Assembly: GCA_039190005.1 (NCBI GenBank)
Contig: JBCCYM010000013.1
Coordinates: 1 to 29,469, forward strand
Source of the DNA: JBCCYM01 sp039190005
GTDB taxonomy: Bacteria > Pseudomonadota > Gammaproteobacteria > UBA12402
Direction of reading: 5' to 3'
Length of the DNA stretch: 29,469 nucleotides
Shown in pieces: positions 15,894 to 24,022 of this stretch. The notes under the pieces are model-generated. The model ran no database searches. It was not told where the DNA came from and saw only the letters and a list, made by a program, of their open reading frames with translations. The translations under genes were made by a program, and so were the position numbers. Within the stretch, counting starts at the first letter, position 1; each line of letters starts with the position of its first letter.

Positions 15894-16893
15894 GACCGGC
15901 CTTCGACAAAAACGTCTGCATTTCTATGGCTATGCCGTGGATTTTTTTAATTTCATCAATAAACAACGCCTGAGCTTCAGCCAAAGAAACAAGTTTAAAA
16001 CTAAGCTGAGTGCCGGAAGCTAAATTGACCATCTTTTTTATGTCGACACTGATGATATTGGCGATTTTGGGATAACCACCGCAGGTTTGTCTATCCGATA
16101 ATAATACAATCGCTTGTCCATCATTGGCGATTTGTATCGCGCCTTTGGTCACGGCTTCTGAATCCATTTCTGAGTTCACTTCTTTTTTCTTAATTGCCGC
16201 TTTGTTGTTTAAACGATAACCCATACGATTACAAAATGAAGAAACACAAAAATCAGTATTTAAAAATAAGCTCACACTGTCATCGGTAAATTGATCAAAC
16301 TGTTTACCTTTTATAACCCTAATCGTAGCGCGGTCAGGGGAATTTGACAAAGGACATGTTCTGACAAAAAAAGTGCTTGTTGTGATTACTCTATTAGAGA
16401 GCGCTTTAAAATCAGGTAAATTGCTAGCGACAGTCACGGAAATTTCATCATCAACCCGCAAGGCACGTCCTTTGAAGCCACCAAAACCGGCAACAATGTC
16501 GGTACTTTTGCTCCCGAAAACACTCGGTAATCTAAATTTCCCTCGAATAGCCAAATAGGCATAGATGCCAATACTTGCTTGATTAAACGCTAAACAACTG
16601 CCAGCTTTTAAATAAATCAATCGATCTTGTTCCGCGGCAATGCCGTCAATGGCAAGGTCAAATCTCGCGCCTGTCACGGCGATATAACAATCACTATCAA
16701 AATATAATGACGGGCCAACGCGACATATTTCGATGACAGCTTCATGTCTATCATTACCCACCAATAAGTTGGCTATTTGCGCGGCATAGCCATCCATCGC
16801 GCCACTTGTGGATATACCGTATATCTGATAGCCCACTCTACCAGTATCTTGTATGCTGTCCTGTAATCCAGGTTTAATTACCTTAATCTTCAT
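15889..16893 (-). CDS. pxpC: 5-oxoprolinase subunit PxpC (KipA/YbgK family)
   Basis: A 334-aa subunit of the ATP-dependent PxpABC 5-oxoprolinase, which opens pyroglutamate to glutamate. Seen: the N-terminus MKIKVIKPGLQDSIQDTGR, YGISTSGAMDGYAAQIANLL, and near the C-terminus VLLSDRQTCGGYPKIANII, all hallmarks of the biotin-dependent carboxylase-like (KipA/AHS2) domain. The chosen start at 16893 overlaps the pxpB stop by 11 bases; a longer frame to 16935 lacks family support. The last residues (LSKAGP) and the stop are encoded by a REP-like repeat, so the C-terminus has been altered by repeat insertion. The domain body appears complete. Confidence 0.92.
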   Translation of the reverse strand: MKIKVIKPGLQDSIQDTGRVGYQIYGISTSGAMDGYAAQIANLLVGNDRHEAVIEICRVGPSLYFDSDCYIAVTGARFDLAIDGIAAEQDRLIYLKAGSCLAFNQASIGIYAYLAIRGKFRLPSVFGSKSTDIVAGFGGFKGRALRVDDEISVTVASNLPDFKALSNRVITTSTFFVRTCPLSNSPDRATIRVIKGKQFDQFTDDSVSLFLNTDFCVSSFCNRMGYRLNNKAAIKKKEVNSEMDSEAVTKGAIQIANDGQAIVLLSDRQTCGGYPKIANIISVDIKKMVNLASGTQLSFKLVSLAEAQALFIDEIKKIHGIAIEMQTFLSKAGP

Positions 16894-17629
16894 CGTCAAT
16901 CTGTTGTTGCCATTGTTGTCGATAAATTTCTTCAAACACCCCCAGCGTTATTGCTTTAAAATTTACTGTATCGCCAGGCTGGAGCAAGGCCGGTATTTTT
17001 TTACTAGGATCGAATAATTTCAAAGGCGTTCTGCCAATCACATGCCAGCCGGCCGGTGTGGCTACAGTATAAATACCAGTATATTCATGCGCGATTGCCA
17101 CTGAACCCACAGCCACATTAAGTGATGGTGTTTTTTTACGAGGGGTGATTAATTTGCGATCAAGTCCGCCCAAGTAAGGAAAGCCGGGCGAGAAACCCAG
17201 CATGTAGACCAAATAGTCCGCCTGGCAATGTCTTTCGATGAGCTCGCTTTCACATAACGCGTGTGTTTCTGCCAAACTTGCGAGATCCGTGGCAAATGGT
17301 TTATCGTAACAAACCGGAATAATCACATTTTTCGTGTGTGTTTTTATTTCAAGCGTATCTATATCCGCAATGATCTGATCTAGAATCTGTTTAACCTGTT
17401 CAAATGGGGTAAGTTGGTATTTTATAGTGTCATGAAAAGCATACACATCATAATATATTGTAAGTGTGCGCATCCCCAGCACAGCTTCAAGCATCCCGTC
17501 AAAAGGATGACGTTCAAGATACTGATGAACTAAAAAAATCTTGTCATGATGATTCCGTTTGTTTTCGCTTGAGAAGGTGATAATGACAGCCTGATCACCA
17601 TTGGGTTCGATTGTGTGACAGATTGCCAT
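16883..17629 (-). CDS. pxpB: 5-oxoprolinase subunit PxpB (KipI/YbgJ family)
   Basis: A 248-aa subunit of 5-oxoprolinase, KipI/AHS1 family. Seen: the N-terminal NGDQAVIITFS block, VIIPVCYDKPFATDLASLA, the signature YMLGFSPGFPYLGGLD at about residues 145-160, TPSLNVAVGSVAIAHEYTGI, and TPAGWHVIGRTP near the end. In B. subtilis the homologue KipI inhibits the kinase KinA, but the operon here, with pxpA and pxpC, points to 5-oxoproline breakdown. It starts 10 bases after the transporter stop. Confidence 0.93.
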   Translation of the reverse strand: MAICHTIEPNGDQAVIITFSSENKRNHHDKIFLVHQYLERHPFDGMLEAVLGMRTLTIYYDVYAFHDTIKYQLTPFEQVKQILDQIIADIDTLEIKTHTKNVIIPVCYDKPFATDLASLAETHALCESELIERHCQADYLVYMLGFSPGFPYLGGLDRKLITPRKKTPSLNVAVGSVAIAHEYTGIYTVATPAGWHVIGRTPLKLFDPSKKIPALLQPGDTVNFKAITLGVFEEIYRQQWQQQIDDED

Positions 17630-17639
17630 AGCGGATAAA

Positions 17640-18824
17640 CTATATAAATACCTTGTAAATAACGTATAAACTTGCTGTTAGTAACATTGTTGCGGTAACA
17701 ACCCCGGCAATAGATAACCAGATTGGATGTTTATACTTACCGACAATTGAGGATTTGTTAGCGGCAATAAGCATGGCAAATAAGCCAATAGGCAAGATCA
17801 TGCCATTAATGGCACCCGCATAAACTAAAATTTTCACCGGTTTCCCTACAAGCACAAATAACGCAGTAGCTACGATTATGAAAAGAACAATAAGTGTATT
17901 TCTATAGTTTGGCAGCTTGTTTTGTATCGTTTCTATAAAAGAAATTGATGTGTATGAGCTTCCTATCACCGATGAAATAGAAGCAACAAACAATATAATG
18001 CCAAAAAACATACCTCCTGTCTGTCCCAATGTATCATAAAAGATTGAAGAGGCTGGATCTTTCACATTTAATGTGAATCCTTTCTCAACAACAACTAACG
18101 CTGCTAAAAACAAAAAAAACCTTAAAAATGAGGCCACGGATATACTTAAAACCGCTGACAAATCAGCAATTTTTTTGTTTTCCTTTGCAACAGGTTGCGT
18201 TTCTAATAATCGATGTGCACCGGAGAAACTTACATAACCACCAACTGTGCCACCAACTATCGTGATAACAGATACAATATCAAAACTATTAGGAGAAAAC
18301 GTACCTTTCAACACCAAGGGTAATGGTGGTGGTTGGTGAAAAACAATATATGAAATCATACCAATGAGTATTAAAGCAAAAACAAATACAGCAATATCAA
18401 AAATATTAGTTTTCTTTTTTGCTGTAAAAATAAATATCGCAACCAACGCGCTTATACAAGCACCAGCAGAAACAGAAATCTGTGGGAACAAAATATTAAT
18501 GCCTATACCTGCACCAGCAATGTTGCCAATATTAAATATAAGTCCACCAGCAAAAATTAACAGTGATAATAAATGACCAAGTCCAGGAAATACTGAGCCA
18601 GCAACATGCTGCGCTCTTTTTTGCGTAATCATAATGACTCGCCATATATTGAGCTGGACAATAATATCAATTATGCTCGATAACAAAATAACAAATGAAA
18701 AGCTTTCATGTAGATTCTGTGTATATATGGCTGTTTGCGTCAGAAACCCAGGGCCAATTGCGGAGATAACTAAAAGAAATACTGCACTAAATATTTTTGT
18801 AATTGAAAAACGTGTTTCTTTCAT
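17640..18824 (-). CDS. ycsG: YcsG-like transporter of the NRAMP superfamily
   Basis: A 394-aa membrane protein with about 11 hydrophobic segments. The first reads VISAIGPGFLTQTAIYTQNL, alignable with transmembrane helix 1 of NRAMP metal transporters, but the metal-binding DPGN is replaced (TQNL) and no MPH motif is seen in the sixth helix (VGGTVGGYVSFSGAHRLLE). Position between pxpA and pxpB matches B. subtilis ycsF-ycsG-ycsI-kipI-kipA, without ycsI. The missing metal ligands suggest that it carries something other than Mn/Fe, perhaps the 5-oxoproline or a related amino acid used by the operon; that is inference. Confidence 0.82.
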   Translation of the reverse strand: MKETRFSITKIFSAVFLLVISAIGPGFLTQTAIYTQNLHESFSFVILLSSIIDIIVQLNIWRVIMITQKRAQHVAGSVFPGLGHLLSLLIFAGGLIFNIGNIAGAGIGINILFPQISVSAGACISALVAIFIFTAKKKTNIFDIAVFVFALILIGMISYIVFHQPPPLPLVLKGTFSPNSFDIVSVITIVGGTVGGYVSFSGAHRLLETQPVAKENKKIADLSAVLSISVASFLRFFLFLAALVVVEKGFTLNVKDPASSIFYDTLGQTGGMFFGIILFVASISSVIGSSYTSISFIETIQNKLPNYRNTLIVLFIIVATALFVLVGKPVKILVYAGAINGMILPIGLFAMLIAANKSSIVGKYKHPIWLSIAGVVTATMLLTASLYVIYKVFI

Positions 18825-18838
18825 CTTTATTATAAACT

Positions 18839-19579
18839 TTAATAGTTAATTTGCTTTTTTAAAGACTCTGATAATGCTTTGACTAAATCCAATATATTAG
18901 GCGTATCCGAGTGAATGCAAATTGTATCTACTTTTAGTTTTATTACTTCCCCATGTATACTTATCACTTGCTGATCAAAGATTAGCTTTGTCGCTTGTTC
19001 AATAAACGCATCTGTTGATGTAATCACGGCATTATCATCACTTCTGGGCACTAACTGATCGGCGGAGAGATATCGTCTATCAGCAAAGGCTTCATGAATG
19101 GTCGGCAGATTACATTTTTCACCCGCCGCGGCTAACTGACTGCCACTGAGCGCGTAGAGTTTTAACTTGGAATCGAAATCATACACGGCTTTCGCCACAT
19201 AATGCGCGAGTTCCGCGTCAACAGCGGCTTGATTATAAAGAAATCCATGCGGTTTAACATGCGTCAGTGTGAGTCCTTCGACGTTTAAAAACGCTGAAAG
19301 CGCACCGATCTGGTAAAGTATTAAGTTATAAGCTTCCGGTCCAGTCAGTGTTACTTTTTTTCTGCCGAAATTGGGGCGATCTAAGGTCCCTGGATGAGCA
19401 CCAATGCTCAAGTTTTTATCCGCGGCGTTTTTTACGGTCTGCTGCATGACAGCGGGATTACCCGCATGAAAACCACACGCAATATTGACGGAATGCACAT
19501 AATCGAGTAAAGCAAGCTCATCAGCAGTGATAGCATCGTTCTCGCCAATATCACAGTTTATATCAATTTTTTTGACCAA
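18839..19579 (-). CDS. pxpA: 5-oxoprolinase subunit PxpA (LamB/YcsF family)
   Basis: A 246-aa subunit of 5-oxoprolinase. Seen: IDINCDIGENDAI near the N-terminus, the SVNIACGFHAGNP block at about residues 31-43, IGAHPGTLDRPNFGRK, LTHVKPHGFLYNQA, EAFADRRY, and the terminal SIHGEVIKLKVDTICIHSDTP. The length is close to E. coli PxpA (244 aa). The start is a TTG codon with an AGGTAAG-type ribosome binding site about 10 bases upstream, next to the stop of the upstream secreted-protein gene. The downstream genes follow within 14 bases, so all four are co-transcribed. Confidence 0.94.
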   Translation of the reverse strand: MVKKIDINCDIGENDAITADELALLDYVHSVNIACGFHAGNPAVMQQTVKNAADKNLSIGAHPGTLDRPNFGRKKVTLTGPEAYNLILYQIGALSAFLNVEGLTLTHVKPHGFLYNQAAVDAELAHYVAKAVYDFDSKLKLYALSGSQLAAAGEKCNLPTIHEAFADRRYLSADQLVPRSDDNAVITSTDAFIEQATKLIFDQQVISIHGEVIKLKVDTICIHSDTPNILDLVKALSESLKKQINY

Positions 19580-19592
19580 TATACTGACTTAC

Positions 19593-20072
19593 CTAAACTC
19601 CGTTGTCAAAATAATTATAATGCCACTGCCAACCATCAAGACAGATATCGTGTTTTGAACATGTTTTAGGTTTTGGTGGCATAAGCCCCGCTAAATTGTC
19701 TAATTCCGCTTGACACTGTAATTGGATGTTATGAATTTCTGCTTTATCGGTGAGATTTTTTATTTTTTCACGACATTCTCTCGCTTTATCGGCCATCGTT
19801 TTCTCTAGATTTGGCGATACATGTCTTTCTTTGAGTATAGCCTGATGACAGTTATTAAGAACATTTTCAATCTCTTGTTGGCTCAGTGTGACTGAAGATC
19901 CCTGAATTCGTTCCGGATAATGTTTTTCTATTGCCTTATAGGTACAAGTATTCATTTGCTTAGCAGTAAACTGCGCTGTAAACGTATCTTTTTTTGCTGT
20001 ATCGGCTTGAGAGCTAAAACAAAACATTGAAACCATAAAAACCACAAGTAGTAGTATGGTTGATTTTTTCAT
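19593..20072 (-). CDS. Small secreted six-cysteine protein, unknown
   Basis: A 159-aa protein that is not recognised. Seen: a signal peptide at residues 1-23 (basic start, hydrophobic core, SQA cleavage site). The mature part has exactly six Cys (43, 75, 100, 120, 138 and 144), several spaced about 20-30 residues apart in predicted helices, so three disulfides are likely in the periplasm. It ends with GWQWHYNYFDNGV. It is the first gene of the transcript that continues into pxpA 13 bases later. Its link with 5-oxoproline use is unknown; it could bind a substrate or inhibitor, or be an unrelated passenger. Confidence 0.65.
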   Translation of the reverse strand: MKKSTILLLVVFMVSMFCFSSQADTAKKDTFTAQFTAKQMNTCTYKAIEKHYPERIQGSSVTLSQQEIENVLNNCHQAILKERHVSPNLEKTMADKARECREKIKNLTDKAEIHNIQLQCQAELDNLAGLMPPKPKTCSKHDICLDGWQWHYNYFDNGV

Positions 20073-20105
20073 TTTATACTCGCAAAATTAAAACTATGTC
20101 ATTAG

Positions 20106-20134
20106 ATGTTAAACACCGCCTTATGAGATGTCAA
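20106..20134 (-). promoter_or_regulatory. Sigma-70 type promoter of the pxp operon
   Basis: On the minus strand, a perfect -35 TTGACA (20134-20129), a 17-base spacer and -10 TAACAT (20111-20106, 4 of 6). The -10 is 33 bases upstream of the ATG of the secreted-protein gene. The promoter lies downstream of MITE copy 2 and is not part of it. Confidence 0.6.
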
Positions 20135-20215
20135 CATAAAAACCACAGCTCAAGATAAGCTAACTATTATGATCCCCAGGGCTGTCCGGTTCTGTTCTTT
20201 ATGAGTGCTTTTTAT

Positions 20216-20325
20216 GAGACTATTGACATCTGGCAAATGCGTCGTTCCCGCGGAGGCGGGAATCCAGTTATTTCAAGCAGTGTAACTGCTTGAAATCGTA
20301 AAGCAATTCAGATTTCAACAGTCCC
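20216..20325 (-). mobile_element. 110-bp MITE-like element, copy 2
   Basis: The same element as 15302-15411, inverted and also exactly 110 bp, with the same two hairpins (20245-20262 and 20271-20295). The right end GGGACTGTTGAAATCT (read on the minus strand) is intact; the left end has decayed to GAGACTATTGACATCT. It is flanked by a TTTAT/TTTAT direct repeat (20211-20215, 20326-20330), equal to ATAAA on the other strand. The outer bases also match copy 1: both sit in the 12-bp target CAAATAAAAAGC. The 450-base gap 20073-20523 holds only this, the pxp promoter and a terminator. Confidence 0.8.
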
Positions 20326-20452
20326 TTTATTTGTACATAGGCGGACAAATTAAGAAAACATTGACTGATAATGATGATTTTTAGCAATCTTATAAGGCAG
20401 TTTATCTAGAATCGGACAACCCTGTTATGATCCCCTAAAACTTAGACAAAGC

Positions 20453-20483
20453 AAAAAAGAAGATGCTAAGATAGCATGCTTCT
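20453..20483 (-). terminator. Rho-independent terminator after the 155-aa gene
   Basis: On the minus strand, a stem AGAAGCATGCT / AGCATCTTCT (10 pairs with one bulged base, 5-base loop) is followed by a T run (TTTTTT). It lies about 40 bases beyond the stop of the 155-aa gene and is well placed to end that transcript. Confidence 0.65.
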
Positions 20484-20523
20484 CCGAGAAGTTGTTAATA
20501 TCCCTTAAATACAGTCCGCTATC

Positions 20524-20991
20524 CTATTTTTGATCAGACACTAAGTAGCTTTTAAACCAAATTTCAACGGTTTCTTCACCAAGATTATCGTAGACATACT
20601 CAACCCATTTCCTGATTCTCTTGATAGTGTGTAAGCGATCGTTTCTCAACGCATCAAGCTCTGCTATAGACGCAGGCTGATGATGCAAATAACGACCAAA
20701 ATACCGGTGACTGAATTCAGTATAATCATTGGTATGAATAATAAATGTATGCCACATATCATCCACTTCTTTCATCGAATTCAAAATGACAGAAGAAAAT
20801 TGATCCGTCTCTTTTTTGTCTTCAAGCTCTAGCCGAAGTTTTTCAGACAACCACAAAAACTTCATCAGCTCACGAAATGCAATCTCTGCAGTTAAGGTGT
20901 TATTAGGATAGTCATACCTATAACGACTCAAAACCTCCGGATTCGAATACGCCAAGATATTATCCAAATTCAACAATACTTTTTTAGACAT
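20524..20991 (-). CDS. Protein resembling glycine-rich-domain (DUF1399-like) proteins
   Basis: A 155-aa soluble protein, mostly helical, with no signal peptide or membrane segment. Seen: a conserved-looking block VDDMWHTFIIHTNDYTEF at about residues 76-93 followed by YFGRYLHHQP (97-106). The VD.mWH.h....Y..F...yfg..lHH.P pattern is shared, to my recollection, with small bacterial proteins related to the glycine-rich domain-containing/DUF1399 family, whose function is poorly known. The paired His and Trp could bind a metal, but this is untested. It stands alone before the terminator; a tiny possible ORF lies upstream. Confidence 0.6.
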   Translation of the reverse strand: MSKKVLLNLDNILAYSNPEVLSRYRYDYPNNTLTAEIAFRELMKFLWLSEKLRLELEDKKETDQFSSVILNSMKEVDDMWHTFIIHTNDYTEFSHRYFGRYLHHQPASIAELDALRNDRLHTIKRIRKWVEYVYDNLGEETVEIWFKSYLVSDQK

Positions 20992-21063
20992 CGACAGTTA
21001 CTCTCAACACATTCCCCCGCTGCAAGCAACGAGGTATAAATCTCATAACTTTTCAATTGCTAC

Positions 21064-21168
21064 TTAAAGCCACCCAGGTCTAAACCCACATGCCAAAAAA
21101 CGCTCTTTTTCAGACATATCTTTGCAAAAACCTGCCATAATTTTGTCAATAATCGCTTTTCTTTTCAT
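21064..21168 (-). CDS. Possible 34-aa small protein
   Basis: A 34-codon frame beginning MKRKAIIDKIMAGFCKDM and ending FLACGFRPGWL. It has a good AGGGGAT ribosome binding site (21181-21175) 6 bases from the ATG and a TATAAT box on the same strand (21207-21202), though no clear -35. It has two Cys and a basic start. No family is recognised. The signals are better than chance would usually give, but the length leaves real doubt. It lies about 70 bases upstream of the 155-aa gene, and the two could share a transcript. Confidence 0.4.
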   Translation of the reverse strand: MKRKAIIDKIMAGFCKDMSEKERFLACGFRPGWL

Positions 21169-21313
21169 TTTTCTATCCCCTAGTTGCTATCTTTCAACTT
21201 AATTATAGTATGAATGAAGTTTAATTACATAAGTGCTCGAACCTAAAAATCGCGTTTTTAAACAACTAAATGGATCATTTTTTCGACAGTCTTGCTTTAA
21301 TCGCGCATAAACC

Positions 21314-21341
21314 TTGCTATTCACATTAATTTAATTAGAAT
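21314..21341 (+). promoter_or_regulatory. Promoter of the lepA operon
   Basis: -35 TTGCTA (21314-21319), a 16-base spacer, and -10 TAGAAT (21336-21341, 5 of 6). Transcription would start near 21348, leaving a leader of about 60 bases that opens with the hairpin at 21353-21389. Confidence 0.5.
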
Positions 21342-21352
21342 AGACCGACTGT

Positions 21353-21389
21353 TGTGGATAGTGGTTAGTCTTGTTGACTACTATCCACA
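21353..21389 (+). promoter_or_regulatory. Leader hairpin with two inverted DnaA-box-like sites
   Basis: TGTGGATAGT (21353-21362) pairs with ACTATCCACA (21380-21389), with an inner AGTC/GACT stem and a TTGTT loop. Each arm also carries a 9-mer (TGTGGATAG and CTATCCACA) that matches the DnaA box TTATCCACA in 8 of 9 positions. No T run follows, so it is not a simple terminator. It could be an operator at the start of the transcript, an RNA stabiliser, or a DnaA target. Confidence 0.55.
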
Positions 21390-21410
21390 GCCCAATGTTT
21401 GGTTGTGTAG

Positions 21411-23213
21411 ATGACAGATTTAAAATACATTCGTAACTTTTCGGTGATCGCCCATATTGATCACGGCAAATCGACGCTTTCTGATCGGCTGATTCAACGC
21501 TGTGGTGGTTTGTCTGAACGAGAAATGTCGGAACAAGTGTTGGACTCTATGGATATTGAACGCGAGCGCGGCATTACCATTAAAGCACAAAGCGTGACAC
21601 TGCACTATAACACCAAAGATGGCCATACCTATCAATTAAATTTCATCGACACACCGGGCCATGTTGATTTTTCCTATGAAGTTTCTCGCTCACTCGCCGC
21701 TTGCGAAGGCGCCTTGTTAGTTGTCGACGCCGCCCAAGGTGTTGAAGCCCAAACCTTAGCGGTGTGTTATACCGCCATTGAAGAAAATCTTGAAGTGCTG
21801 CCAGTATTAAACAAAGTCGATTTACCACAAGCCGATCCCGACAAAGTGATCAAAGAAATTGAAGACATCATCGGCATTGACGCGCAAGACGCCTTGCCCA
21901 TCAGCGCCAAAACCGGTCAGGGCATAGATGAGTTGCTGGAACTGTTAGTAGCAAAAATACCACCACCGGAGGGTGATACCGAAAAACCACTCCAAGCGCT
22001 GATTATTGATTCCTGGTTTGATCCTTATCTCGGTGTCGTGTCATTATTACGCATCAAGCAGGGTAAACTGCGTGTGCGCGATCGCGTTAGCGTGATGTCT
22101 ACTGGCAAAACCTATCGCGCCGAGAATATCGGCGTTTTCACACCGAAACGACAGGACAAAGACGTATTACAAGCCGGTGAAGTCGGCTACTTGATTGCCA
22201 ATATTAAAGATATTTTTGCCGCGCCGGTTGGCGATACCGTCACATTAGCCAACAATCCCTGCGATACGCCACTACCTGGCTTCAAAAAAGTACAGCCACA
22301 AGTATTCGCCGGCATGTTTCCCACCGACTCCGCTGATTATGAAGCCTTTCGTGACGCGCTGGCGAAACTGCAAATCAACGACGCGGCACTGAGTTATGAA
22401 CCGGAAAACTCCCAAGCCTTGGGTTTTGGTTTCCGCTGTGGTTTTTTAGGGATGCTGCACATGGAAATTGTGCAAGAACGCCTGGAACGTGAGTATGATC
22501 TTGATTTAGTCACCACCGCGCCAACCGTTATTTATGAAATTGTACAAAAAAGTGGTGAAACCTTATTAATTGATAATCCCGCCAAGCTACCGGATCAGGG
22601 ATTAATAGAAGAAACCCGCGAACCGATTGCCGAAGTGAATATTTTAGTGCCACAAGATTATCTCGGCAATGTCATCACCCTCTGTGTGGAACGGCGCGGT
22701 GTGCAGAAAAAAATGTTTTACTCAGGCAAACAAGTGTCGCTGAGTTATGATTTGCCGATGAACGAAGTGGTACTCGATTTTTTCGATCGTTTAAAATCAA
22801 TCAGTCGCGGTTACGCCTCACTCGATTATCATTTCATCCGTTTTCAGGCGGCTAATTTGGTTAAACTGGATGTCTTAATCAACAGTGACAAAGTCGACGC
22901 CCTGGCACTGATTGTGCACAAAGACAATGTGCAAACACGCGGTCATGATTTAACCAAGCGCTTAAAAGAAATCATTCCCAGACAAATGTTTGATGTCGCC
23001 ATTCAAGCCGCCATCGGCTCACATATTATTTCACGCACCACGGTAAAAGCCTTGCGTAAAAATGTGACGGCAAAATGTTACGGCGGCGATATTACCCGTA
23101 AGAAAAAATTATTGGAGAAACAGAAAAAAGGGAAAAAACGTATGAAACAGATTGGTCGCGTGGAAGTGCCACAAGAAGCTTTTCTTGCAGTACTTAGAGT
23201 TGGGGAAAAATAA
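21411..23213 (+). CDS. lepA: Elongation factor 4 (LepA)
   Basis: A 600-aa translational GTPase that back-translocates or rescues stalled ribosomes. Seen: G1 AHIDHGKST at about residues 14-22, G3 DTPGHVDF, G4 NKVD, G5 SAKTG, EF-G-like domains, and the C-terminal LepA-specific domain with CYGGDITRKKKLLEKQKKGK. The length matches E. coli (599 aa). No strong ribosome binding site precedes the ATG, although the family N-terminus (LKYIRNFSVIAHIDHGKST) supports this start. It is first in lepA-lepB-rnc-era. Confidence 0.97.
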   Translation: MTDLKYIRNFSVIAHIDHGKSTLSDRLIQRCGGLSEREMSEQVLDSMDIERERGITIKAQSVTLHYNTKDGHTYQLNFIDTPGHVDFSYEVSRSLAACEGALLVVDAAQGVEAQTLAVCYTAIEENLEVLPVLNKVDLPQADPDKVIKEIEDIIGIDAQDALPISAKTGQGIDELLELLVAKIPPPEGDTEKPLQALIIDSWFDPYLGVVSLLRIKQGKLRVRDRVSVMSTGKTYRAENIGVFTPKRQDKDVLQAGEVGYLIANIKDIFAAPVGDTVTLANNPCDTPLPGFKKVQPQVFAGMFPTDSADYEAFRDALAKLQINDAALSYEPENSQALGFGFRCGFLGMLHMEIVQERLEREYDLDLVTTAPTVIYEIVQKSGETLLIDNPAKLPDQGLIEETREPIAEVNILVPQDYLGNVITLCVERRGVQKKMFYSGKQVSLSYDLPMNEVVLDFFDRLKSISRGYASLDYHFIRFQAANLVKLDVLINSDKVDALALIVHKDNVQTRGHDLTKRLKEIIPRQMFDVAIQAAIGSHIISRTTVKALRKNVTAKCYGGDITRKKKLLEKQKKGKKRMKQIGRVEVPQEAFLAVLRVGEK

Positions 23214-23224
23214 GAGAGATCGCT

Positions 23225-24022
23225 ATGAACACATTATTTCCGTTGATTTTAGTCATTCTGACATTGTTATGTTTTATCATCTGGCTGTGGGATACCCTGT
23301 TCCTGCGCGCTAAACGCCAGGCTGCCGGCAAAACCGCGCCGTGGTTCATCGATTATGGCCGATCCTTTTTACCGGTATTTATTATTGTGCTGATTATCCG
23401 CTCGTTCATCTTTCAGCTTTATCGTGTCCCCACCGGTTCATTAGTGCCAACCGTTTTACCCGGTGATTTTATTTTAGTTGAACAATACGCCTATGGCTTA
23501 TACTTACCGGTAATCCACAGCAAAATACTCACTATCGGTAAACCCGAACGTGGCGATATTGCCGTCTTCCGCTGGCCACCGAATCAGCGCATTGATTACA
23601 TCAAACGCATTGTCGGCATTCCCGGTGATCATATTGTCTACAAAAACCATCAGCTCTATGTCAATGGCAAAAAAATGAGTCAAAAAATCTTGGGCGATAT
23701 GGATTATACCTATGACCGAAAGTTCGCCGCGCGAGTCATTGCCGAAGATTTAACCGGCGTAACCCACAAAATTATTATTGATCCGACGCAATCTGAAGAT
23801 GGTAAAACCGGTTTTGATTTTACTGTGCCTAAAGGATTTTATTTTGCCATGGGCGACAATCGCGATGACAGCTCCGACAGTCGCATGTGGGGATTTGTGC
23901 CCGCCGCCAACTTAGTCGGCAAAGCGTATCGGATTGTATTCAGTTGGGATAGTCAGAATAATAAACCGAGATGGTCAAGGATTTGGGATAAACTTTATAT
24001 CAGCCGTGAGCAGCAATCATGA
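23225..24022 (+). CDS. lepB: Signal peptidase I
   Basis: A 265-aa membrane protease that removes signal peptides from exported proteins. Seen: an N-terminal membrane segment (about 3-23), a second at about 47-64, the nucleophile region VPTGSLVPT with Ser72, the general-base Lys127 in YIKRIVGIPGD, and the box GDNRDDSSDSRMWG. The residue after Ser is Leu where most family members have Met, which should be tolerated. It is shorter than E. coli LepB (324 aa) but complete. It starts 11 bases after lepA and overlaps rnc by 4 bases. Confidence 0.95.
   Translation: MNTLFPLILVILTLLCFIIWLWDTLFLRAKRQAAGKTAPWFIDYGRSFLPVFIIVLIIRSFIFQLYRVPTGSLVPTVLPGDFILVEQYAYGLYLPVIHSKILTIGKPERGDIAVFRWPPNQRIDYIKRIVGIPGDHIVYKNHQLYVNGKKMSQKILGDMDYTYDRKFAARVIAEDLTGVTHKIIIDPTQSEDGKTGFDFTVPKGFYFAMGDNRDDSSDSRMWGFVPAANLVGKAYRIVFSWDSQNNKPRWSRIWDKLYISREQQS

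Noticed and set aside
15302..20325. A composite transposon formed by the two MITE copies around the pxp operon
   Set aside because: Each copy has its own target duplication, no transposase is present between them, and the outermost flanks are not duplicates of one another as one composite jump would require. Independent insertions are simpler.
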